A stretch of 33,546 nt of DNA from a virus. The notes below the pieces were generated by a model, which worked only from the letters and a program-made list of their open reading frames with translations, was not told where the DNA came from and made no database searches. Positions 8,388-15,262 of the stretch are shown here, one piece after another. The stretch is from positions 1-33,546 of IMG/VR virus record IMGVR_UViG_3300012008_000023. One strand, written 5' to 3'. The position numbers and the translations under genes were made by a program. Within the stretch, counting starts at the first letter, position 1; each line of letters begins with the position of its first letter.

Positions 8388-8548
8388 GGTGTCCTCCACT
8401 GCACTGGACACGAAGGCCACGACTGAGCCGGCACGAGGATCGGACCCGGCGCGGTGTTGCCCCACGGCATCGACGGGCACGAATGGCGGTCATAGAACTG
8501 GCCACCGCACGAAGCGCACGTAAACGGCGTGCGGATCACGACGCTCAT
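8384..8548 (-). CDS. Tiny CxxC zinc-binding protein
   Basis: This 54-residue ORF begins MSVVIRTPFTCASCGGQF with ATGA overlaps to its neighbours at both ends (8545-8548 and 8384-8387). Cysteines at CASC, HSC and PSC suggest one structural zinc site. The Pro/Trp-rich remainder has no known motif. It resembles the many other short zinc-ribbon proteins in this early region. Coding is inferred from the two overlaps and the cysteine pattern. Confidence 0.55.
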   Translation of the reverse strand: MSVVIRTPFTCASCGGQFYDRHSCPSMPWGNTAPGPILVPAQSWPSCPVQWRTP

Positions 8549-8745
8549 GCTGCGACGCCTTCACGGATCGCCTGGACGATGTCGGTGAACGACGATTCGG
8601 TGACGATGTCGAGGGCACGCCAGGGGTTCAGGCCGGCGGTCTTCGCGGCGGTTTTCGCGTCGTGTCCTTCGGCGATCAGGCAGAGGAACCGGGATGCTTG
8701 CGCTTGCACTTGGACCGCTGTCGGGCGGCCGCGCTGATCAGCCAT
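8545..8745 (-). CDS. Small helix-turn-helix protein; weak small-terminase candidate
   Basis: This 66-residue protein starts MADQRGRPTAVQVQAQ at an ATG with AAGGCGG upstream. Residues 22-50 (RFLCLIAEGHDAKTAAKTAGLNPWRALDIV) look like a helix-turn-helix of the kind found in small terminase DNA-binding domains and phage regulators. It is the best-placed HTH gene upstream of HNH and the large terminase, but at 66 residues it lacks the oligomerisation part of normal small terminases. A DNA-binding regulator is equally possible. The palindrome at 8799-8823 lies just upstream. Confidence 0.6.
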   Translation of the reverse strand: MADQRGRPTAVQVQAQASRFLCLIAEGHDAKTAAKTAGLNPWRALDIVTESSFTDIVQAIREGVAA

Positions 8746-8798
8746 GGGAACCGCCTTAGACGGGGTCAGAGCGCACAGGTTCAAGAGGGGTGGCTCTC

Positions 8799-8823
8799 GT
8801 CGCCGTAAATACATTTACCGACG
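8799..8823. promoter_or_regulatory. AT-rich palindrome in a short intergenic gap
   Basis: The 112-base gap between the HTH gene and its upstream neighbour contains GTAAAT-2 bases-ATTTAC (8805-8818), flanked by CGTCG on the left and CGACG on the right. It is the most AT-rich and most palindromic spot in an otherwise overlapping gene chain. This suggests an operator and a new transcription start for the packaging genes. A weak TTGAAC followed at 17 bases by GTCTAA lies between it and the ATG on the minus strand. Confidence 0.4.
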
Positions 8824-8857
8824 ACAGCGGTGAGTTTAGCAAGCGCTCGGACGGACA

Positions 8858-9583
8858 TCACGCGGCGGCTCTCGAGGTGCGGTTGATGATCTCCCGGATC
8901 TGGCGGTCGGACAGCTCGACTTCGTGGGCGATCCACTGGTAGGGCTTCCCTTCGCGGGCCCAGGTGCGGATCTGGGTGTCGCGGGCTTTCCTTGCTTTCG
9001 GGTCGACCCAGCGGCCTTTCGCGCCGTTGAGGGCCGGCTTCGCTTCGGCCGGCGCCCTGATCGGGGTTGGCATTCTCGCGTCGATGAACATCATCGCGAG
9101 CGGTGTGTGCGGGGAGATGCCGGGATGCGTTTGGGCGAGCTGCTCGAGCGCCCGGTCGAGCGCCTGGTAGTCGTACTGGGCGTACATGCGGCGGCGGACG
9201 ATCTCCCACTGCTCGGGGTGCTTGTCGGCGTCGGCGATCGCGTCGGCTTCGCTTGTCCAGGGCGGCCGTGTCTGGTCGGCGAGCCGGGCGATCTGGGCGT
9301 CGCGCGCACGGGTGTGCTCGTGGCGGGCGGCGTCGAGTCCGAACGGCTGGACCTTGTCGACGGCGTAGGGGTCGCGGTCGCGCCAAACTTCGATGTAGCC
9401 GCGCCCTCCGCAGCTCGCGCAGCCGAACATGGTTCGGTCGTTGGCGGCGCAGTCGGGGCAGTCTTCACGGTGGGGGATGTGGTGGACGAAGCCGGCGGTT
9501 GTGTGGGTGCGGCGGATGGTTTCGGGCAGCCCGTCGTGGCGGGTGTCGATCAGGCGGGCGATCTGGGCGTGGCGGTCGGTCAC
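8858..9583 (-). CDS. Zinc-ribbon and HTH protein of the replication module
   Basis: This 241-residue protein overlaps the replication initiator by ATGA. Around residues 40-65 it has a DnaJ-like zinc arrangement (CPDCAANDRTMFGCASCGGRGY). The middle is helical and charged (WEIVRRRMYAQYDYQALDRAL), and the C-terminus is a resolvase-like HTH (AREGKPYQWIAHEVELSDRQIREI). Similar proteins follow replication genes in actinophages and remain uncharacterised. A replisome accessory or helicase-loading role is an inference from position. Confidence 0.75.
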   Translation of the reverse strand: MTDRHAQIARLIDTRHDGLPETIRRTHTTAGFVHHIPHREDCPDCAANDRTMFGCASCGGRGYIEVWRDRDPYAVDKVQPFGLDAARHEHTRARDAQIARLADQTRPPWTSEADAIADADKHPEQWEIVRRRMYAQYDYQALDRALEQLAQTHPGISPHTPLAMMFIDARMPTPIRAPAEAKPALNGAKGRWVDPKARKARDTQIRTWAREGKPYQWIAHEVELSDRQIREIINRTSRAAA

Positions 9584-10668
9584 GCCGCTCCCGAGGTGCG
9601 GAGCTCGTAGGCGTGCGCGATGTGCCCGACGATCTCTTCGGCTGTGACGCCGTGCTCGGCGAGGTTGAACTCGAGCTCGTCGTCGGGGAGCCGGTAGCTC
9701 GCGGCGATGTAGCGCTCCGGCCAGGTCGCCGGGTCGGCGCCGTTGCCGGCGCGCTCGGGCTCTCCGTCGTTGGGCGAGGTGAGCACGCCTTCCCGCTCGA
9801 TGCGTTGCAGGATCCGCACCGCCTTGCCGGAGCCGCCGCCGCTGCGGGCGATCTCGTCGCGGGTGTAGTCGAACGCCGCTTCCGGCACTTTGTCGACGAA
9901 CGACCGGAGTACGCGCTCGGTCGCGTGGTCGCGGTTTCCGAGCACGAGCAGCAGGCGCACGACGGGGTCGCTCTTGTCGGGCATCGAGTCGTCTTCGTCA
10001 AGGGCAGCAGCAGGCTCGTTCGTGGTCTCGCGCGCGCTGGTCTCTGCTGCTGCCTTTGAAGCTAGGTGGGGAAGGCCAAGGGGAAGGCCAAGGCCATCCT
10101 GCGCGTGCGCGCGCAGGGGTGATACCCCTTCGGAAAGGGGTTTCTCAGACGTGTTTTCCCCAGGTTTTGCGAGAGGGGTTTCCGAAGGGGTATCGAGAGG
10201 GGTTTCCGAAGGGGTCTCGCGACGCGGTTTGCGGTTCTCGTGCTTCGCGATCTTCTCGGGCGACCAGCCGTCCTCGACGAGCCACGGATGCCGGTCGGCG
10301 AGGTGATCGGCGATCGTCTGCGACTCGAGCTCGCGGTAGAGCCGCCGGGCGTTCGTGACGAGCCGCGGCTGTTTCCAGACGGCGTCGTGGCGGATGAACG
10401 TCCGCACGAGGAGCTCGCCCGTGTCGGTGTCGGTGATCGTGTAGCGGTCGTGCTCGAGCGCGGCGAGCGCCTGGTCGAGACGCTCCCGGTCGAGGTCTTC
10501 GGCGAGGCGCGCCCATTTCTCCGGGACGTAGGGGAGGATGCCGAGGTTGTTGATCTGCGGCTGTGAGATCAGCATCGTGTACGCCCACTGGCCGTCGATG
10601 CCGAGCCGGCGGAAGTCGGAGCGCGGCTCCCACACCTCGACTTTGATCACACCGTGCGAGCGCGCCAT
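9580..10668 (-). CDS. Putative replication initiator (winged-helix, O/DnaD-like role)
   Basis: This 362-residue protein starts MARSHGVIKVEVWEPRSDFRRL, followed by a winged-helix-like region (QWAYTMLISQPQINNLGILPYVPEKWARLAEDLDR is characteristic of actinophage replication proteins). A low-complexity Pro/Thr/Glu linker (about residues 145-200) is encoded by direct repeats. A C-terminal helical domain follows (VVRLLLVLGNRDHATERVLRSFV, WPERYIAASYRL). The phage carries no polymerase or replicative helicase, so it presumably recruits host machinery, as lambda O does. The repeats in the linker DNA are good candidate initiator sites. Confidence 0.75.
   Translation of the reverse strand: MARSHGVIKVEVWEPRSDFRRLGIDGQWAYTMLISQPQINNLGILPYVPEKWARLAEDLDRERLDQALAALEHDRYTITDTDTGELLVRTFIRHDAVWKQPRLVTNARRLYRELESQTIADHLADRHPWLVEDGWSPEKIAKHENRKPRRETPSETPLDTPSETPLAKPGENTSEKPLSEGVSPLRAHAQDGLGLPLGLPHLASKAAAETSARETTNEPAAALDEDDSMPDKSDPVVRLLLVLGNRDHATERVLRSFVDKVPEAAFDYTRDEIARSGGGSGKAVRILQRIEREGVLTSPNDGEPERAGNGADPATWPERYIAASYRLPDDELEFNLAEHGVTAEEIVGHIAHAYELRTSGAA
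10068..10215. other. Iteron-like repeat cluster inside the initiator gene (candidate origin)
   Basis: Two tandem 12-mers GGGGAAGGCCAA lie at 10068-10079 and 10080-10091. A 21-base unit (GAGAGGGGTTTCCGAAGGGGT without its last base fits 20) occurs at 10171-10191 and again at 10195-10215, a 24-base period. A partial inverted copy (ACCCCTTCGGAAA) lies near 10124-10136. Initiator genes of lambdoid and many other phages contain their own origin iterons in the linker-coding part, as here. The function is inferred from repeat geometry and location. Confidence 0.6.
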
Positions 10669-10671
10669 CGG

Positions 10672-11148
10672 TTAGGCGGACGGTGAAGCGTCGGGCGCGT
10701 CGGCCGTTTCGAGGTACTGCGGGTGCTGCGATGAGATGTGCGCTGCGAGCTGCTTGAACGTGCGGTTACAGCAGGGGCAGACTCCGTTTGCGACGCGGGC
10801 GATCAGCCGGGCCTTGTCGTTGCGTGCGCGCGTCGTGAGGCCCTTCTGGGTGCGCAGCTTCGACTGCAGCTGGTCGCGTTCAGCGACGACGCGGCCTGAG
10901 CGGGCGCGTTCATTGTCGAGTTGGCGGCGAAGCTTCGACTCTTTGGACTCGCCGGGTGTCCAACTGAACGCGTGCCCGTTCGGGCAGGAGAAGGACTCCC
11001 CGGTTTCCCTGGCCGCGAGGAGAACTGTCCGTGCGATGCCGAACGTGATGTTGCAGGTCAGGCAGACATGGCACTCAAGCGAGCAGCAGGCAACACTGAC
11101 GTGCTCGACGCCGAGATACTTCGTCGCAGCCTTCGTACTGACACTCAT
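10672..11148 (-). CDS. Zinc-finger protein with central coiled coil
   Basis: This 158-residue protein starts at an ATG with GGAAGGAGCC upstream. The N-terminal half has scattered Cys pairs (ECHVCLTC, SCPNGHAF), then a basic coiled coil (SKLRRQLDNERARSGRVVAERDQLQSKL is the core). It ends with a C2H2-like finger (CPCCNRTFKQLAAHISSQHP). Proteins of this plan are frequent in actinophage early regions, are called zinc-finger proteins, and probably bind nucleic acid. It directly precedes the replication initiator. Confidence 0.78.
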   Translation of the reverse strand: MSVSTKAATKYLGVEHVSVACCSLECHVCLTCNITFGIARTVLLAARETGESFSCPNGHAFSWTPGESKESKLRRQLDNERARSGRVVAERDQLQSKLRTQKGLTTRARNDKARLIARVANGVCPCCNRTFKQLAAHISSQHPQYLETADAPDASPSA

Positions 11149-11172
11149 CGGTGGCTCCTTCCGGTTGCGGTG

Positions 11173-11538
11173 CTAGGTCAGTTCGGCGCGCGTGACGGCG
11201 TCGAGTTCGTCGGTCTGCTGCCAGCGGGCGCCGAGCACGGCGGCGAGCGCCTCCAGGTGCCGCGGCCGCGCGACGTAAGCCTGCGCGCCGGCGGCACGGA
11301 GCGCACGCAACCAGTCGCGCTGCTCGTCGGTCAGCTTCGTCTTCTCGCGCTTCAGCTCGAGATACAAAACGCGGTCGCGAATCAAGACGAGGTCTGGAAA
11401 CCCATGCGTGGAGCGGCGCGAGTCGAAAGTATGGAAAACATGCGTCCAGCCGAGTTGCTTTGCGAGCTGCACGACCTGGCGCTGCCAGTCCTTTTCGAGC
11501 ACGTCCTCGAGCGGATGGGCGACGACGGCGACGCTCAT
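11173..11538 (-). CDS. VRR-NUC domain nuclease
   Basis: This 121-residue protein matches the stand-alone VRR-NUC branch of PD-(D/E)XK nucleases. It has WQRQVVQLAKQLGW, the catalytic stretch GFPDLVLIRDRVLYLELKRE with the D and ExK residues, and a C-terminal REKTKLTDEQRDWLRALRAAG helix pair. Such phage enzymes are considered structure-specific nucleases, possibly resolving Holliday junctions or replication intermediates. It overlaps the upstream zinc-ribbon gene (TGATG) and lies in the replication block. Confidence 0.88.
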   Translation of the reverse strand: MSVAVVAHPLEDVLEKDWQRQVVQLAKQLGWTHVFHTFDSRRSTHGFPDLVLIRDRVLYLELKREKTKLTDEQRDWLRALRAAGAQAYVARPRHLEALAAVLGARWQQTDELDAVTRAELT

Positions 11539-11762
11539 CAGAAAGGGATCCCGTCGTGTTTGGCGACCTGGGCGGCCTGCGCGGCCCGTGCGACCGTGAT
11601 CCGGTCCGCGAGCTCGCCCGCCTCGGCAGGGTTCTGCACGAGCGGGCGGCAGCCGAGACAGGTGAAGAGACGAGGATCCAGATCGGCTATATAGGCTCCG
11701 ACGATCACGGTTTGGTCGCAGACCCGGCAGACGAGGAGACGTTCATGCTGCACGTCGATCAC
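11538..11762 (-). CDS. Small two-CxxC zinc-ribbon protein
   Basis: This 74-residue protein has two cysteine pairs (LVCRVCDQ and FTCLGCRP) 20-odd residues apart, typical of a rubredoxin-like zinc ribbon, followed by an Ala-rich helix. It overlaps the upstream gene (ATGA, 11759-11762) and the nuclease downstream. No family is recognised. Its translational coupling to the VRR-NUC gene suggests a shared process. Confidence 0.7.
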   Translation of the reverse strand: MIDVQHERLLVCRVCDQTVIVGAYIADLDPRLFTCLGCRPLVQNPAEAGELADRITVARAAQAAQVAKHDGIPF

Positions 11763-12640
11763 GCGGCGATCGCCTCCGATGCGAGTGCGGCACGGATGCG
11801 CTGGGCGCGTCCACGGTCGACCTGCGCCTGATCGTCGTGCGCGACGTGGGAGAGCCAGTGCTCGGGGATACCTGTGTTGGCGGCGAGGGCACGCCAGGTG
11901 CCGCCTGCGGAGTGGTAGTCGCGGAGCGACTGCGCGAGCGGTGCGGCCGCCTCGAGCCGTGCGGGATCATGGAGTGGCGAGCGGGCGCGCATCCTGGCGG
12001 TCATCTCGGCGCGCTGCCCGGCGCGCGCGGGGTCGTGGGAGAAGCAGAAGTCCGCGCCATGCTGCGCCGGACGCGTGCAGCGTGCACAGCGCGGCTGCCG
12101 CTCCTTGCCCTTCTGCGTCAGCCCGGCGGCGGCACGGACGGCCTTCCGCTGCTTCCAGTCGCGCGCCGAGAGGCCGTTCTTCGTCGACGCGGCGACGGTC
12201 ATCTCGATCCGGTCGTGCGTCTGCCAGCCGAACTTGCGGAAGTGATGCGAGATCGCGTTCCCACACGCCTGCGCGCTCTTGTAACCGAACCGCTGCCAGT
12301 AGCGACGGCCAAGCTCGTTGATCGGGACGCGCTGCTCCCAGTGCAGATGGTGGAGCGCGCGCAACTGCGGCTCGGTGATCTTGCACGGGAGACCGCGACG
12401 CTTCGCCCCCGGCTTCCGTGGCCTTTTGAGGAGTCCCTTCGGCGCCCGGGCCTGACACACCTGGCAGCAACGACGGGTGCGGGTGATCGTCCCGGCGACA
12501 TAGACCGGGCCCCTGAGGCCGCACAGCGTCCGACGGTCGAGCGACTCCTCACCCTCGCGAGGGAGATGCCAGAGCGCATCGACACCGGCGACGAGGACGA
12601 TCTCGGTGCCGTCCGGAACAGTGACCTGGACGCGGATCAT
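11759..12640 (-). CDS. Zinc- and HTH-containing DNA-binding-like protein
   Basis: This 293-residue protein starts MIRVQVTVPDGTEIVLVAG at an ATG that overlaps the upstream stop (ATGA); the longer open frame before it is a shadow. It has Cys pairs TLCGL...CCQVCQ, a helix-rich segment around INELGRRYWQRFGYKSAQAC like an HTH, a second zinc group CARCTRPAQHGADFCFSHD, and a C-terminal resolvase-like HTH (GTWRALAANTGIPEHWLSHV). The mixture suggests a nucleic-acid-binding protein, but I do not recognise the family. Confidence 0.7.
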   Translation of the reverse strand: MIRVQVTVPDGTEIVLVAGVDALWHLPREGEESLDRRTLCGLRGPVYVAGTITRTRRCCQVCQARAPKGLLKRPRKPGAKRRGLPCKITEPQLRALHHLHWEQRVPINELGRRYWQRFGYKSAQACGNAISHHFRKFGWQTHDRIEMTVAASTKNGLSARDWKQRKAVRAAAGLTQKGKERQPRCARCTRPAQHGADFCFSHDPARAGQRAEMTARMRARSPLHDPARLEAAAPLAQSLRDYHSAGGTWRALAANTGIPEHWLSHVAHDDQAQVDRGRAQRIRAALASEAIAA

Positions 12641-12879
12641 GCGGCCCTCCGCTCCTGCAGCACAGCAAGCGTCCGGTGCGCCCGCAGCTCGACCGCGAAC
12701 GACGGTGTGAACAAGCCACCGCGGCGGCGTGCACACTCGACGGTCTTCAACGCCACATAGGCCGCGTGTTCTGCGGGCCGCTGCTCTTTCCGGCGCTGGT
12801 AGAGGTCGCGGTGTTTGCAGGCGTCGCAGCCGGGGCGTCGGCCGTCGGCGGGGATGAAACAGGACGCGCAGAACTTCAC
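12637..12879 (-). CDS. Small zinc-finger protein
   Basis: This 80-residue protein starts at GTG (MKFCASCFIPADGRRPGCDACKHRD) overlapping the previous stop (GTGA), and ends by ATGA with the next gene. FCASC and GCDACKH form an obvious four-cysteine zinc site like those of recombination endonuclease VII-type or HNH N-termini, but no nuclease core follows. The rest is a basic helix. The upstream extension of the frame was rejected because the overlap and the MKFC start fit better. Confidence 0.65.
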   Translation of the reverse strand: MKFCASCFIPADGRRPGCDACKHRDLYQRRKEQRPAEHAAYVALKTVECARRRGGLFTPSFAVELRAHRTLAVLQERRAA

Positions 12880-13049
12880 GCGCGCGCCATGCCTTCGACG
12901 AACTGCTCCTTCGAGAGCCAAGCGGTCGTCGCTTCACGGCACGCGGCGCGGTCGGCGCAGACCTTCCGGCCCTTCTGCAACTCGGCAGGCTGCACTCGGC
13001 GCTTGCACGTCGCACAGACCACCTTCCCGTCAGGCTTCACGGACTTCAC
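12876..13049 (-). CDS. Tiny zinc-binding protein
   Basis: This 57-residue ORF starts with a GTG at 13049, five bases after the lysozyme-like gene, with GAGG about 8 bases upstream, and ends in a GTGA overlap with the next gene. It encodes MKSVKPDGKVVCATCKRRV..., with CATC plus two further cysteines (KVCADRAAC), one probable zinc site. It ends EQFVEGMARA. Its coupling to the next CxxC gene makes coding likely. Confidence 0.6.
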   Translation of the reverse strand: MKSVKPDGKVVCATCKRRVQPAELQKGRKVCADRAACREATTAWLSKEQFVEGMARA

Positions 13050-13053
13050 GCCG

Positions 13054-13464
13054 CTACCTCAACCCACACGCCCGCGACGTGTTCGGCCACGCACCCCAGC
13101 CCTGCCGGAGCCAGCCGCGATAGGCGACGAGGATCTGCACCGCGACAGGCCAGCGGCCGGCGGGCCCGTAGCGTGCGAGGAACTCGGCGCCGTAGTGCGC
13201 CTGGAAGGAGTAGTCCATCTGGAGACCCCCTCCGTAGGGCGGGTTCGCTGCGTCCCACGCGCCCTCGCCGTTCCCGTAGGTTTTCCAGGTGCGCCAGTAG
13301 CCGCCCCCCCAGAGCACGTACTCGGGCCGCTGGCCGCGCTGACGGTGCGCTGTGTAGTGGCTGCCGGAGTGGACGCACAACGCGCCCTCGACGAACGAGC
13401 GAGTCGGACGGTTGATAGGTGCGCTGCGTGCTGTCTGTGTGAGGGTGGCGCACACGAGCGCCAC
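13054..13464 (-). CDS. Secreted Rpf/lysozyme-like transglycosylase protein
   Basis: At least 136 residues. The C-terminal half has the actinobacterial Rpf/transglycosylase pattern: GNGEGAWDAANPPYGGGLQMD, where the Glu is the probable catalytic residue, then YGAEFLARYGPAGRWPVAVQ and the closing GWGAWPNTSRACGLR. A hydrophobic stretch (RVATFIAVALVCATLTQTARSA), partly upstream of the assigned GTG, looks like a signal peptide. No good start was found for the longer form, because the best ribosome site serves a GTG in another frame. A start-region base error is possible. It lies next to attP and probably cleaves peptidoglycan outside the cell. Confidence 0.75.
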   Translation of the reverse strand: MALVCATLTQTARSAPINRPTRSFVEGALCVHSGSHYTAHRQRGQRPEYVLWGGGYWRTWKTYGNGEGAWDAANPPYGGGLQMDYSFQAHYGAEFLARYGPAGRWPVAVQILVAYRGWLRQGWGAWPNTSRACGLR

Positions 13465-13701
13465 CGCGATGAAAGTCGCGACACGGATTCTGTGATCTCC
13501 TACTCGGGGACATGTCCTCGCGAGTCGTCGAGCTCGCGGCGTTCAGGTCGAGCGCGTTCACGGAGCGGGGCGCATAGGCTTCACAGCCGCAATCGGCGGC
13601 CTCGCGTCCCCTTGCGGGTGCGTTCTGCTTACCGCCCCGCTCCGTCAGCGCGCTCCGGTGCGTCGCCGTCACTGGCAACGCCTCGGGGTCAGGCTGCGGC
13701 T

Positions 13702-13722
13702 CTTGTCCTTCTGGTGTCCATC
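13702..13722 (+). repeat. Arm-type direct repeat, left copy
   Basis: The 21 bases CTTGTCCTTCTGGTGTCCAT plus a final C match 13913-13933 at 18 of 21 positions. The two copies flank the tRNA-like core in direct orientation. Repeats in this position are typical binding sites for the N-terminal arm-binding domain of tyrosine integrases; the role is inferred. Confidence 0.5.
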
Positions 13723-13833
13723 GGAGCAGTCCGCAGGTGCCGTCGAGACTGCACGGTTACCAGTGTGCGCTTGCGGTGTTTGTCCTGCAATCCGCCGTGA
13801 AAGTGCCTGAGAGCTACCACCTGCGTTTTGGCG

Positions 13834-13863
13834 GTGCGCCTGGTTCGATCCCAGGTGCGCCCA
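13834..13863 (+). other. attP core: 3' half of a tRNA gene
   Basis: CCTGG-TTCGATC-CCAGG (13839-13855) is a perfect T-arm and loop, followed by TGCGCCC and A (13856-13863), the 3' acceptor strand. No matching 5' acceptor (GGGCGCA) or D-arm lies upstream, so it is not a complete tRNA. It lies 32 bases beyond the integrase stop. Phage integrases commonly use tRNA 3' ends, and the phage copy restores the host tRNA after insertion. The tRNA identity cannot be read from this part. Confidence 0.82.
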
Positions 13864-13894
13864 TGCTCTCAAACCCGCATGGACGCTAGGGAAC

Positions 13895-14956
13895 CTAAGA
13901 ACGGGCATCGTCTTTGTCCTTCCTGTGTCCATCAGCCGCGTCGCTAGCAGCCGACAACAGGCCATCGACGAGGGACACAGCCTTCGCCAACTCGGACGGG
14001 AAAAGATGCCGGTAGCGGCGATAGATCAGAGCACCCCCGTCAGAGTGACCGACCCGCTCCGCGATCACCTCGGGCGCCATCCCCGCCTGCGCCATCAGAG
14101 AGATCGCCGTGTGCCGCAGCCAGTGGAACTTGAACGACGGCAGCCCTGCCGCGATCCGTGCGGGCACCCAGACCGACCGGAACCCCGACTTCGTGTAGAC
14201 GGCACCCTTGACCGTCGGGAACACCACCGGGCCGGGCACGAGCGCGAACTGCTCCCTGAGCAACGCCACCTCGGACGCGGCGAGCGGGATGCGCTTCTGC
14301 CGGCGCGACTTGTTGAAGTCCCTCGGGATCAGAACAGTGCCGCCGTCGAGGTCGACCCACGAAGCCCTCATGTTCACGGCCTCGGTGAAGCGAAGCCCGA
14401 CAGTGCCGACGAACAAGATCATCCGCTTCACCCGTTCCGGATGCCACGCCGCCAGGGCGTTGAGCTCGTCGACGGTGAGCGCCTGACCCTCCGCCGTCTC
14501 ATGCGATACCGGGTCGATGTCGAAGATCGCCTTGTCGACCATCTGGCCGCGCGACTCGGCTACCTTCAGCGCCTGCTTCGCGACCTGCAACTCGTTGCGG
14601 GCAGCCACCGGGGCCGTCGCGGCGCGCTTGACGATGTGATCCTCAACCTGCTTGCGGCGCAGAGACGGCACGAGCACGTCACGCAACGGTGCCCACGGTG
14701 CCGTCGACGCCTCATACCACTCGATCGACCGGGGCCGCAGCTTCCCGCGCTTCCCGCCGACCGTGCGCTTCCGCTCGAGCAGCTCGTCGAGTACGACGCC
14801 GAAGCCGACAGGGTCGGCCATGTGCAGATGTCCGAGCGCCTTCCGGGTCTTCATGTCGATCTCGAGACGGTCAGCGTCGCGTTTCCGCGGCACCGTGACG
14901 GCCGTCATCCCCGGCACCCGCACCTGCCAGCCGTTCCCGTGCTTGCGGACACTCAC
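13895..14956 (-). CDS. int: Tyrosine-family site-specific integrase
   Basis: This 353-residue integrase carries out attP/attB recombination. The N-terminal arm-binding region (VRKHGNGWQVRVPGM) and core-binding helices are followed by the catalytic domain with the full set of active residues: Arg in GTVGLRFTEA, Lys near NKSRRQKRIPL, HxxR in HWLRHTAISLM, His in ERVGHSDGG and Tyr in LIYRRYRHLF. The start is GTG with only a weak ribosome site. The gene points toward the attP core. An excisionase-like gene lies about 800 bases upstream in the same operon. Confidence 0.95.
   Translation of the reverse strand: MSVRKHGNGWQVRVPGMTAVTVPRKRDADRLEIDMKTRKALGHLHMADPVGFGVVLDELLERKRTVGGKRGKLRPRSIEWYEASTAPWAPLRDVLVPSLRRKQVEDHIVKRAATAPVAARNELQVAKQALKVAESRGQMVDKAIFDIDPVSHETAEGQALTVDELNALAAWHPERVKRMILFVGTVGLRFTEAVNMRASWVDLDGGTVLIPRDFNKSRRQKRIPLAASEVALLREQFALVPGPVVFPTVKGAVYTKSGFRSVWVPARIAAGLPSFKFHWLRHTAISLMAQAGMAPEVIAERVGHSDGGALIYRRYRHLFPSELAKAVSLVDGLLSAASDAADGHRKDKDDARS
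13913..13933 (+). repeat. Arm-type direct repeat, right copy (inside int 3' end)
   Basis: This copy (TTTGTCCTTCCTGTGTCCAT plus C) lies within the last codons of the integrase gene, where it encodes DGHRKDKD on the minus strand. The left copy in non-coding DNA would encode the similar DGHQKDKS. The duplication therefore covers the integrase tail and may have arisen from it. Confidence 0.5.
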
Positions 14957-14989
14957 GAGCGACCCCGAAGCGTGATTCCCGTGCGTCCG

Positions 14990-15262
14990 TCAGTCATCCT
15001 CATCCACCCGATGCAGGCCACCCACGCGGAAGTGCGGGCACGGCTTATCCGCTCCGCAGGTCGCGTCGTTGCAGCCCGTCGCTTCGCACATCGCGTCAAA
15101 GAGGCGGTCGGCCTCGTCCATGTCGGCGGCCTGGAAGATGATGCTCACCTCGTAGTACGGACGAGCGTCCTCAACCGTCTGTTGTAGCCGCCAGCCACGA
15201 CGGAACCACCGGAGGCGCTGATGGGCGCTCATGGGCGTGGAGATAGTGCGCCCGTCACTCAT
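14990..15262 (-). CDS. Hypothetical protein with C-terminal cysteines
   Basis: This 90-residue protein starts at an ATG inside the end of the upstream gene (8-base overlap). The segment YYEVSIIFQAADMDEADRLFDAM looks like a beta-alpha unit, and the tail has four Cys/His (CNDATCGADKPCPHFRVGGLH). An internal Met at residue 11 (MSAHQRLRW) could also be the start. The family is not recognised. It is the last gene before the integrase. Confidence 0.62.
   Translation of the reverse strand: MSDGRTISTPMSAHQRLRWFRRGWRLQQTVEDARPYYEVSIIFQAADMDEADRLFDAMCEATGCNDATCGADKPCPHFRVGGLHRVDEDD

Larger units (their letters stand above)
13465..13894. other. Non-coding attachment region, 430 bases
   Basis: No convincing gene lies here on either strand; open frames are shadows or tRNA-derived. 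It contains the tRNA 3' half (13834-13863) and one of two similar 21-base sequences, the other being inside the end of the integrase gene. This is the expected layout of an attP site: a core flanked by integrase arm-type sites. The minus-strand leader of the lysozyme-like gene (AGGAG near 13496-13500) is at its left end. Confidence 0.65.

Noticed and set aside
13046-13678. 210-codon minus-strand frame over the lysozyme-like gene
   Set aside because: Arg-rich shadow in another frame; the lysozyme-like domain is clearly in the 13054-13464 frame.
12676-13800. Very long plus-strand open frame (374 codons), and similar long plus-strand frames over structural genes
   Set aside because: High-GC antisense shadows: Arg/Pro/Ala-rich with no domain pattern, opposite well-supported minus-strand genes.
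13834-13863. Complete tRNA gene
   Set aside because: Only the T-arm and 3' acceptor strand are present; no 5' acceptor, D-arm or anticodon arm upstream.
13669-13965. 98-codon minus-strand gene across the attP region
   Set aside because: The translation passes through the tRNA half (AHLGSNQ type sequence) and overlaps the integrase end; typical of chance frames over tRNA loci.
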